Shown here in pieces: positions 33,173-45,400 of a DNA stretch of 64,000 bases. A model generated the notes under the pieces. It ran no database searches, was not told where the DNA came from, and saw nothing but the letters and a program-made list of their open reading frames with translations. The translations under genes and the position numbers were made by a program. How positions within the stretch are numbered: position 1 is the first letter of the stretch; each line of letters opens with the position of its first letter. Origin of the DNA: Lamellibrachia satsuma (taxonomy: Eukaryota; Annelida; Polychaeta; Sabellida; Siboglinidae); the NCBI GenBank assembly GCA_033239005.1, contig BSQZ01000006.1, forward strand, positions 4,611,501-4,675,500, written 5' to 3'.

Positions 33173-36124
33173 AAGCTGTTGTCGATGCGTCATCACCGAC
33201 AGGAATCCCGACCCAGCTTCAGCAAGTCATTGCAACGACTGTCGACAACTGACAGAAATGTTTAACTTATACTGCACAAGTACTATTTAAAGAAAACGTG
33301 CTAACAAGCTACCAATCTGTGTTACGAGCATAGATAGTTAGCTGTTACATATAAAGATATGTATGAGAAATTGCTGGTGGTGTCGACTGTCGAGGTTAGA
33401 TCCAGCTTGCCCCAGCGTCGTTGTTCTTGTTGCTATTTCACCGTTGTTACTGGAGTATCGCACACTGTCTCCACCTAGTGAGTGCTGGACACTGTTACGC
33501 ATCGGCATGTTATTTGGTTGTCCGCAGTCGCGGCCCTTAAAAACCTACTGCCAGTTTCAATAGAGACTTCGTGATAATTATGTTGCAAACAAATTGGTCG
33601 TATGTACCTTTTGTCTGATTTGAAAAGCGCCTGGTACAATTGAACTGTTATCATAAGATATTACTTAAGGTGTTTAAGCATCTCTTGATGCTCAATGATT
33701 TACTTATGATTTATGTATGTCTAATGGAATGTGAAATTGTAAAAAGATAGACTGCCTGGTGCAAGCATGTTGATTTAGCATCGTTGGGGCATTGACTTCA
33801 TAAATCAATTGGTATAAATGCATTAATTGTTAACTTAAGTTATTAAATGTAGACTGTATAAAGCTTTTATTTACTAAATCAATTCTTAGAGGTGTCTCCA
33901 TTCCACTAGTGCTCTGTTAATTTGTGTGAATTTACACTGTTCATTACCCTACTTTACTGTATTTATCTACGTGGGCATGTAATTGTGTAGACACTAGTTC
34001 TTTACAGTCCAACCTAGTCGAATGGTGATCATTACTGCGATGCATACCATGTTGTTGCGAATGGGATGTTTCCGGTAACTATGCTATGTGAATACACAAG
34101 AAACTGCCTGTAGCAGCCGATTGTCAACTTTTCCGTGATTCCGAAGAATAATGTCTACCAAACAGATTATATTCAGCATTGTCAATCATTCTACAGGTGC
34201 TGCAATGTTCTGTAGTTGTATATATATATACATATAAAAACAATGAATTTGAATAGTTTTCATCAAATTTCAGCCATGTAATTCCAATGAAACTACAACA
34301 TTTTTCTGTGGCCAACAGAATTCGATCGAGCTGGTGATTTTGTGCAGCTAGACGGCAAGTTTCAGTATGCATACTTCATTAATAGAGTCAGTGTAGGCCT
34401 AACCAGTGCCTGGGGCATAACACGTGGCAATCCAGCCTCTTTGTAGGTTTGGTTTATTTATTTAGACTGTTTACTTGGATACTGATCACACAGGAAACAT
34501 ATTATTCTGTGCTCCTAGCAACTGGCGATTGTGTTGACTGCACACCTAAACTGACCTTCAGGCTCTATCATTCATCTAAGCTTAGCAAAAAATGGCAGAA
34601 ACTTGGGTTCTGAATGCCATCCGTTTACCCAATGAACGTACCATGCTGCATAACTTGTACACCCGACATGTAAGACCGCTACGTCAGGAACCACTACGAA
34701 TCCGTCCAATGCGAACGATATTTTGCTTGATTGTCACTGGTTCATATCACTTCCTTCTGTTGTACAATAATGTGAGCCAACACGTAACTGCAGCCGATCC
34801 ATTCATCTGGTAAATTAATGCAGTTGAAGTTGGGGTGAGAAACAGAACCCATAGTTTGCAAGATGTCACAATTGGTGCCCAGTTTCCAAGCTACCTCAAA
34901 ACATTGGCATAATTCTGACGTCCTGCTAATGCTGCCTGCATATGTGAATGTGGAGATCCACGTTACTTCATATTTCTCGATACTTTTAATTTTTATGTGA
35001 ATTTACACAAAAATACTGGTACAAATTGGAAAAGAACTTACATTCGCCTGTTGTCAGTCTGCATTTTGAATTGTTGCTATGTAAATTTAATCGGTAATTA
35101 CTAAACCTGCGATGACATGTGGGAAGTGAACAACTTACTCTGTTAATTAATTTACTATGTGTGTGGATATGCTATACTCCTTGTGTGATTATCAACAAAA
35201 ACAATGTATTTATGCATATTAAACTAGTCTAGTCTAGCCTAGCCTGCAAACTGGTGTCTTGTGTTCCGAGTCAATTCACAGTCCGTTCACTAGATCTGCT
35301 TCGACATGCACACATACAAGAACATTTGCATGCAAATTTAAACATCTCGTACTTCTTTATTAATAATAAACCTTCCCTCAGAAAACAAGTCATAATGCGA
35401 ATTTCATTGGCTAACTGATATGCAACTAGTTCAGGGTTTTGTATAATTAAAATGCCCAAATTCTGTGAATTTTATTCTCAAAGTACATCTAAGTTAACAG
35501 TGTTACACATGTCTCGATCTTTATTGCTCCTGTGTATTTACTGTAAGAAATCATAAAACAGGAATTTGGCAGCTCAATAAATCTTCCTGTGACGCCTTCA
35601 GAGGTGAAGATTTATTGGTCAAGTATTTAATTGCCGTAAAGCGGTCTTTATATATGTTGTAAAACTAGCATATTTTAATTCATCGCCAAATCGTATAATT
35701 TTCTCAAATATCAACAGGTGAAAGATCAGAACAGTAGTACTACTATGTATTGCATGGATATTTCTCTTAAACAACTGAGATGTTATAAATACTAATAAAT
35801 TCAGTGTTGTGGTGTCCCGATAAAACAGTAATTCAGCTAACCAATGAAAGTCTGCTCATTCCCTTTAAATTAAACCACTGTTACTGCTGTCATTTTAAAC
35901 ACCTACCATCTGTACGAATATTGACAACATTAGTTATTACTTATATCATAATCACAACACAGCTTATGAAAGCCTTGTAACAATTATGCACACATAAATG
36001 AATGATTGAAAAATCAATAAAACTCCTCTCAAAACTATGACACAGAACTTGGTGTATATCAAAGTATTTAATTAAATATTTCCACAGTTGATACACGTTC
36101 ATATTCATCAACGTCTTTTCCATT
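33173..36124. other. Intergenic region between convergent PKD2 and PPAN
   Basis: AT-rich, with no convincing coding exon. It must contain the 3' UTRs of both genes. A short open frame at 34592-34813 has no recognisable motif. The only notable structure is the inverted repeat at 35575-35617. Confidence 0.6.
35575..35617. terminator. Inverted repeat with poly(A) signals on both strands
   Basis: CAATAAATCTTC at 35575-35586 pairs perfectly with GAAGATTTATTG at 35606-35617. It gives AATAAA to the + strand gene (PKD2) and to the - strand gene (PPAN), between their two stop codons. Use as a poly(A) site is inferred; other AATAAA hexamers lie near 35357 and 35520. Confidence 0.4.
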
Positions 36125-36408
36125 TCATTTCCTGCGAGGATTCTTTCTCCCTGGCCTTTGTTTCGATTTCTTCTCAGCCAACTTCTTCTTTTTCAATTTA
36201 TATTTCTTCCGTTTGTCCATATAACTCATTGCTGATTTCTGTGTCTGTTCGTGTTCCCGATTTGTGGCCACAGCGCCCTTATTTTGTCTGTTCGCCTTAA
36301 AACTCTTCTGTCTGACGTCCTGATCCTTGCCGAACTTCGACCTCTTGTGTGGCGGAGCATTAGGGGGTACATTCTTCCGTTTCGTGGTATTTCTCACTGG
36401 GAACAACT
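36125..36408 (-). CDS. PPAN: PPAN last exon, basic C-terminus
   Basis: Begins ELFPVRNTTKRKNVPPN and ends KKSKQRPGRKNPRRK before the stop at 36125. The Lys/Arg-rich tail is typical of nucleolar RNA-binding proteins. Acceptor CGTTTCAG. Confidence 0.93.
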
Positions 36409-39400
36409 CTGAAACGAATGTGGTGACTTTCCAAAGAAACAGAACTACAGCCAGGATTGGAGTCAATTACAAACATCTATTGCACAGCATCATATAAATT
36501 CAATCACAATTACATTACTTAAAAAAATCAATTACAGAGCTTCCAATAAAAAATCAATTACAACTACGGTGCTAAAAAAATTTATTACAATGATTTATAT
36601 ATGGTCAGTTGCAATAGTTTATAGGTTGAGTGCAACTACGTTGTCTTATAAAAGATTACATCTATCATGACTGCTCACTTTAGACATGGTTTTTGGTGAA
36701 TTCATGCATTCTAGCTATTCAGTTTTGGTTCAATTGTCATTTCAACCTAGTTGTATTATTTTTAAACATCTTCAGTTTAACAATTCACAATACCTACTGA
36801 TAGGCAATAAAAAATAGACATTTCACTTTGATGCAAATTATATATTTTTTATTTAAGAATTGACTGCATCATTCAACTAGTAACATTAAAAGCCAGTGCT
36901 AAGTTTAATGAACCTTTGGGAAGAGCTAAAGTGAAAACTAAGATTTATAATGCAGCAGAGATGCGAATGAGATTAAGAGTCGCCAGTTAATTACGAGCAT
37001 GTTCAAGCAAAATATTCACCATAAAAAATGTTTAGCTGTGCGACATGGTCTGACATAATTCCTACTGGTAAGTGCAATAACTGAATCTAGAAACTCTACT
37101 GATTTGGAGTAAATTATACTATATCAACTACACATACTAATTCCACCTCAAAAATACCAATTAAAAATATAAATTCCAAGTATCAATTCTGTATATAATT
37201 TCCAGAATGTGAACAGAGCAACTATAGACATGATCAATGCAAAAAATAACATCTATTTTAGAGCAGCTTTATTTAATTTCTGCATATTATGGTACATAAC
37301 GACAAACAAATATGATATATGCAACAATACCAATCACATTTTCATCAATTCCAATTACTTTTAAATTTAAAACTAAAACACCAATCCCAATTCCAGAATT
37401 TGCAAGCATAAAATGTTTTGCTTTACAAAGTTGTACAAAGAAGCACAATACAACTTATGGAATTAGTTGTGGGAGAAATTTTCAAAAAGGTAAATATGTT
37501 GAAATATTTGGTGAAAAATACATTATAATATTTATTGTGAAAAAAAAACAACTATGCAAAAGAAAGCTGGTATAATTAAATTATAAGACTGGTGACATTA
37601 CTGACAAATGCAGTAGCATGGAAAATAACGAAAAATATCCAAGAGGAACACGTAACTCCACAAGGTTACCTGATTGACAAATTTGGACATAAATAAGACA
37701 TAATGGGAAAATAATGAAACATAAAATTATATAGGCTACACAAATTAAAAACTGACATTATTAAAATTGCCATGTAAGAAATTATCAATTCCAAGTGAAA
37801 GTGAACATAAACTGGTTGCTGAAGATGCAATAACAACAACGATAGGAATTAATAATGTAGCACCTGAGTGGGTTTATGATGATTCCACACCCATAAGTGA
37901 AATTTCATTAATTATTCATTTACAAAAGAAACAATACTTATGATTAAAAACCATGTTGACTATGTCGTCTACGGGTTTGACCTTGTGTGTAACTGATCCG
38001 ATGTCTGTAAAAACATGACCAGGATATTGCCAGGAAGTGTTCCCTCCTGCTGGCATGCAGCCATCATCTCACTAGAATAGCTTCAGTAATCTGGACGGAC
38101 AACTGACGTAATAAATACTAAAACCTGAAAGGTGATATCATACCACTGGTAAAGTGGTGGTAATGAAATGGGCAAGGAGGATTACATTACCTGGTTCTGG
38201 TTCTTCGCCCACTTCACTTCGGTAATAATCAATGTCCCCCATCTCATCACTGGCTTTGTCATCATTGTCACTGTCATCTACAAAGTTTGACATCTATAAG
38301 ACTGACATCTACAACTGTTCCACCAACATTCTGTTACATCAGAGTCAAACCGGCGTCAAGGTACCCCCGCAACAGAAGTAGGCATCTACTTTCAAACACA
38401 ATTCCAACATTCACACATGCACATGTCATATAAATGCGTTGTATTTCACTAAAAGTCAAATTAATCCAATGAAGTAAGACAGAATCAGATGCATTAGTAT
38501 TAATGAATAAATAAATAAATATTGCCCACGTTAATTGAACTGAATTCCATAAGGGATTTTATTTATTTAATTATTTATATTAGTACAACCATTTCTGTCT
38601 TATTTCATTGGATTAATTTAGCTGAATATTACATGATGCATTTAAGACAAATATGTACACATTCAGTATCTTGCATCTGTGTATTGTTGAAAATAGGCAC
38701 CTACTTCTGGCCTATGACACAAGGACTATTGACCAAATGGTATAAAAGCAAAGAGTGCCAAGTTTCTGGCAAAATAATTCACTCCACAGATCAAGCCACT
38801 GTCCCCACAATAAACGTCATTCATTTGGCCTTTTCATATCTCTATATCTGTGTTGTGTTGTTGATTGCATAAATGAAAGTATGGGTTTTTATGCGAGCAA
38901 CACCACATACAATTAATGATTGGTCCATTGCTAATTTATTCTATTATGCTAATCCAGCAGAGCTGGGTGACGCACTCTGTGACCCACTTTGCCTGCCTCC
39001 ATATTTTCAACCAATCAGCGCGCACCAGCTGCGCGACGCTACAGATTTCAAACTTGAACTAGCCACTTCGTTTTGTGAAAGCATACGGAGTGAATGCGCT
39101 TTGAAAATTTGTCCCACCCTCCTCCCCATCTTTTTCCCTGTTGTATGTTTACTTGTTAGCAGCAATTGTACATCTTTGGTGGAAGTGGGGTGTTCATGTC
39201 TCCAAGCTTTCCCATTTTTTGATTGCGTTAGTGGACATGGGAGTTTTGGCTTTCCCAGAAGTGTTCACGGGTTTTAACGCTGGGACGCAGCTCGCTTCCC
39301 TTCCACCTTGGATTTTAGAACTGTTCGTGCAGCGAATTGGCCCCACCTTTGTAGTTATTCCAGTTAGAGCTAGTGTATTTTTAAGCAGGGAGTTGTATTC

Positions 39401-42400
39401 ATAGACTGCGTGATAGCATGTAGGGCATTATGCTATTTGGTTTAAGGGTGTTATATGACAACAGTAATGCCATTGTTTCTTTTATTTGTTCTAGGAATAC
39501 TGCTACTGCTTTGTGTTGAAATGTCCAGGAGGCTCGCATTGGGCGTAGTCAGCCTGGCGTTGGGTTGTGGAGCCCACATTTCTTTGTTTTACATTTCTTT
39601 GAAAGTGGGCTTGCCCTTAATCCCCACAATAAACGTCATTCATTTGGCCTTTTCATATCTCTATATCTGTGTTGTGTTGTTGATTGCATAAATAATCCTG
39701 TCTGAAATTTCATTGGCTGGTTGTGTTTTGATGTCTCAAAAACAAGTATGTATGTAGTTCCACAGTTGAACTTGTTTAGCCTAGCCGTGTAGGCTTACTG
39801 CTATGAGCTGTCGTTACTGGACACTCTTTGAGTGGTCAGTTTCTGCTTGGTACAGACCTACACTGAATAATGAACCAAATTACTGTGTACGATAATAGAA
39901 TTTAGTCAACAATAAATGCAATGTACACCCTGAAATAATTTATATGAATGACATTTCAAAATTATTGCAATGCACTTTAGAATATAATGAAAATCTAAAC
40001 GTAACACATTCAGTGATGTACAGTAGTAGTAGTTAGATAATTTAAAATAATTTAAAATAAATCAGATGGTTCTTTCCATTGTAGCACTTTGCATCAACAT
40101 ACACTTTTGACAAAGCTTCCCTAAAATGGATACTAGATCACGTCATGGACGTACTGGAAGACCAATATTAGTTTTATAGTATCACTGACATTTCAGACCA
40201 ACAGTACACTGTTTCCATTGGAAAAAAATTGGGGAATTCTGTTTTGGAAAATATTTGCCATATATTTTATCATAATCAATGATTATGTCATTGTTCTTAC
40301 CCTCTAGCACCCAACCCTTTCCTCCTAGGGGCACTGCAGGAACATGTCACGTATTCAAATTGGGGTTGGATTCCTGAATAATTATGGATAATGAAGGCTG
40401 AAATTTTGTATAAAACTAGTTGCCCTTGTCAGACAAAGGGGGCATACACAGAGGACTCTCAGTTTATTTGACCTGATTCGAACATTCAGATAATATACAA
40501 AATACATGATAAAGTCTCCCATTAAGACATATAACATGGCTGATAGCAGCCACCCCATTAATGTAAAAAAATATACAAAATCAACATCATGTGATTTAAA
40601 GGGTTTGTTGATAGTTAATGGTATGCTATATTTCCAATGTTGCATTAGCTATGTAGACATTTATAAACAAATATATTTACAACCATATTTATTATAAATA
40701 TTCATGTAGATATTCACATACATACACTATGTGCATGACATATATAGAATAAATTAGTTGTTTGTAAACAGGATAATGTGTTGTACATGAGATTAAAGTG
40801 AGACAAGGTTGAGGAGACGTTTAGAATAATCTGGGTCAAGTGATGGGTGCAGTACTTACCATGAGTCCCTGGGTTTTCTATGTCATTCTCCCTCCCTGCA
40901 GCTGCCTTCATCCCTCGCAGGGATCGCTCCTTGGCTTCACCCTTCAGTTCTTCCTTCCTCTGAACATCCTCCTGTTGTTTACGTTTCCGCTGTTCCTTTT
41001 GCTTCCTACCGACAGAACAGTGACTGATTTTTAAAGGAACCACATTCAGGACAAGACTGAAGTATTTACCTGATTGGGTCAGGGTTGATAAGATTAAACC
41101 GTCCTGGGGAGATCCCACCACAGTCGGATAAATCGCCCAAAACAGTTATGCTGAACTAGCAACTATTGTTCATTTAGTGTAAAGTCTTAGATTAATACCT
41201 TTTGTAATATGCAATATATTATCGTAAATGATAGTATTTAGGCAACTCAACTATAGTCTATATACAATGTCTATGAAGTTTCTTTGTGTATTTCGTAAAT
41301 GATGCTGATATTCAGATTTCAACAAGCTATTGTTATATGTAGTATAACACATTAACTTTATAATATGTGCTAAATAATCGATGCGTATGCAATGAAAGAG
41401 TTTTTCTTCAGAATAAACAGTCATACGGCCCTACTGCATAACAAGCAATGCGCGAATGTTTACAGGAAGGACTATTAAAAACATAGGTAGCACTTCAGTC
41501 GCACCATAACAGAAATCGCTCTTTGGTTACGTACAATTTTTAGTAACGCTATGCATGTTTTCTACAATTGTTAGTAATGCTATGCATGTTTTCTACAATT
41601 GTTAGTAACACTATGCATGTTTTCTACAATTGTTAGTAACGCTATGCATGTTTTCTACAATTGTTAGTAACGCTATGCATGTTTTCTACAATTGTTAGTA
41701 ACGCTATGCATGTTTTCTACAATTGTTAGTAACGCTATGCATGTTTTCTACAATTGTTAGTAACTTTATGCATGTTTTCTACAATTGTTAGTAATGCTAT
41801 GCATGTTTTCTACAATTGTTAGTAACACTATGCATGTTTTCTACAATTGTTAGTAACGCTATGCATGTTTTCTACAATTGTTAGTAACGTTATGCATGTT
41901 TTCTACAATTGTTAGTAACCCTATGCATGTTTTCTACAATTGTTAGTAACGTTATGCATGTTTTCTACAATTGTTAGTAACCCTATGCATGTTTTCTACA
42001 ATTGTTAGTAATGCTATGCATGTTTTCTACAATTGTTAGTAACGCTATGCATGTTTTCTACAATTGTTAGTAATGCTATGCATGTTTTCTACAATTGTTA
42101 GTAACACTATGCATGTTTTCTGCAATTGTTAGTAACGTTATGCATGTTTTCTACAATTGTTAGTAACGCTACAATTGTTCCAAGGTACATGATTGACGTC
42201 AAATGGTCACATAAGTTTTGGTGCATAAAGCTGTATCTAGGTAGTGCAAGGATAGTGTTGCATATTTGACAGTCATACATACACATGCATAGTTTCTGAG
42301 TAGATGCATGGTTTCTGAATACAGGCTCAAAGAAGGCAGCCTAACTTGGAGCTGACTAGCTGAGACACAATATCTGTTACAGCACACGCCTATCTTAGAA

Positions 42401-45400
42401 GACATGTGGTTTCACTCTTCAAAGTCTTGATAGTTTGATTTGTTTTGAGCATACTACACGGTGCACATGGCAATTTGTTATTAACCCAGGTATCTGCTTT
42501 GGTTTCAGACAGTATTTGCCAAACAAAAAACACAACCTTGATTTGGGTGTTGAACACCCCACATGAACACCCCACATGAACACCCCACACCTTTTATAAG
42601 TGCTAGTTATTATTATATTTAATAAGCAACAACATTAAATCATGAACAGTCATTAGACAACCAATCACTTTATTAATGTTCATGATGTACAGAATTAGGA
42701 ATGACAAGCAGAATGTATAAGTGACGTGATGAGAAAGACTAAGTGACAGGGGGAACTTGACTGGAATAGTATAAGAGGTTGGCAAAGAATCCAAGTCCCT
42801 GATGGTCTAGCAGCCTGGCTAGGGAAGAACATAGCGGAACTGATTGAAGACAACTGTGATTGTGGGAAATGGAGGGTCATGATCGCCTATGTCTGCAATT
42901 GGCATGACACCCAGTGATGATGAATGAACTGATGTATTCTACTGGCAAAGAAAAGGTCGTAATGGGTTTATTGACAATACGAACACAACACTCGGTGATG
43001 ATTAATGTGAATATGCAAAAATTATTAATGCTGCATACATAATCAAATAATGAATACTGTCTCAGTACAGACTAGCACTGTACAATAGGCAGGTGTCCCT
43101 AATGAAACACCTGTCGACAACACACTAATTTCTGATAATCCTGAGGGAGGGATAGGAGGATAGAGAGAAAGAGAGATAGGAGAGAAAGCGAGAGAGATAG
43201 GAGAGAGAAAGCAAGAGATAGAGAGAGAGGGAGATGAGAGAGAGAGAGAGAGGGAGATGGAGAGAGAGAGGGAGAGAGAGAGGGAGATGGAGAGAGAGAG
43301 AGAGAGAGAGAGGGAGATGAAGAGAGAGAGAGAGAGAGAAAGAGAGGGAGATGGAGAGAGAGAGGGAGAGAGAGAGGGAGATGGAGAGAGAGAGAGAGAG
43401 GGAGATGAGAGAGGGAGATGAAGAGAGAGAGAGAGGGAGATGGAGAGAGAGAGGGAGAGAGGAGAGATGTAGAGAGGGAGAGAGGAGAGATGAGCACATA
43501 AACTGATGTGAACTTTATTAATAATTAACATTGGCACAACTCCCGAGCTAAAGTGATTGTAATTAATATTTAATTTTGGCCTGGCTGCTACCACAGTTCC
43601 AGGTATTGTTGTTCTGAGTACCGGTGAATGTGACCTGGCAGTGGCGATTATATAGTCATCACGGATCAATGAAACCACACAGGAAATCATCTAACGACGT
43701 ACATACTCTCTGTCACGCAACTCACTTCCATGGCCAATTGTCATACTTCTTACCAAGGCTGTTTCTTGGCATAACATTCTGACTAGGGACCAAACTCTGA
43801 TTAAAACGGATGTACTGAAGAACACTCCAAGAATAGCTTATTCAACAGCACACTAATGAACTACGGAGTAATGCATCTTAATTAAAACACGCATGAAAAT
43901 AGAATTCCTTGTAGAACCAGAATTACCAAAGCCAATACACAACAAACATAATAAAATACTGGGCACAATTTGTTGATTTGACTTGCACATGAGCAATATG
44001 CAGGGTTCCTATCCCTTTACTACAACATCATTCCAGAATATTTCCAGGACATTATCTGTCAATTTCAAGAGGCAAAACATATTACGGCTTAAACATAAAT
44101 AAATATTAAAAGTTGCAAGACCACATCGCTGAAAGCTTCCCATAGAAGTCGAGTTGGAAGGAACAGATCTGCAAAGCACTTTGAATGGTCCTTACTCCTG
44201 AGGACCATACACTATGTAACGTGATCCACTTTGAATGGTCTTTACTCCTGAGGACCATACACTATGTAACGTGATCCACTTTGAATGGTCCTTACTCCTG
44301 AGGACCATACATTATGTAACGTGATCCATGTTATATAAGAACATATTTTTTCTACATATTTATGTCTAACAAAATGCAGTGTTTATTAAATATTAATACT
44401 ATTTCCTGTGCGTGCCCAACTCTCTCAATACATTACACTGTAGCATCACTTTTCATCATAACTGAATATTAGAAATTGTGATTCATTTGCTTTAATCAAA
44501 ATCACGTGACATTTTACCAGTGACACTGGCATACCTATAAATACACAAGGCATTTAAATAATGTGATTGTGTCTTTAAAAAATTAGTAAGTATAAAACAA
44601 ACATCACAGAATAAAAGTCACAGTTTCTCCCAACCATGCTGTGGTATAGTGTATCCGAGTACAGGGTGACAAAAGGGTTATTTTGAAAATGTTATTCTCA
44701 GCTATTTGTGTTTATATGCGGCCATCTGGTGGATAGTATTTTACTAAATGATTTGATGATATTTAATTAGATATGTTGTGGGCGTTTGTCATATTATTGG
44801 CACAGGACGTCAATGTTGGAGCTTTAAGAGTTTCCAAGAGGTAACATGCACTCAGCTGAAGCAGCTTCCATGCATCAACCATTATTATACTTAACTAAGA
44901 TATGGCTGGTTATCATAATAAACGAGACAACACAAAATATTACACTAATATACTATAACCTAAAATAGCTTGATAGGCGCATTTTCGTTTCTTCCCGTAT
45001 TTTCGATCGCCACTTTCGCCATCTTGCCACCATCGTTTTATAGCATCTTCTCCTTTTTATTGGGGTCAACCGTGGCCTAGTGTTTAAAGTGTTGGACTCT
45101 AAATTCGAGGGTTGTGAGTTCAAGACCCACACTGGGCACGGTTTGTTTTCGAAGCTTAGGCAATTTCGTTTACCCTACTTTGCCTCAGTCTACTCAGCTG
45201 CAAACGAGTACAAACACTGTTTGGAAGGTACCTGCAATGGACTAGTGTCCCGTCCAGGAGAGTCAGTATAACTGCACTCTAAGTTGCTTCGCACTACAGA
45301 AACCAGGTTTAAGCACTGGCCATATAAGCCTTCATGGCTTCCTAAGGCGTAATGCCTGGGGGATGACTTTACGTACCTTACCAACCTACCTCTCCTTTTT

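Noticed and set aside
34592..34813. 73-residue frame between PKD2 and PPAN
   Set aside because: No recognisable motif, in the presumed 3' UTR of PKD2.
43043..43690. Ser/Leu-rich 215-residue frame
   Set aside because: Translation of the (GA)n purine tract.
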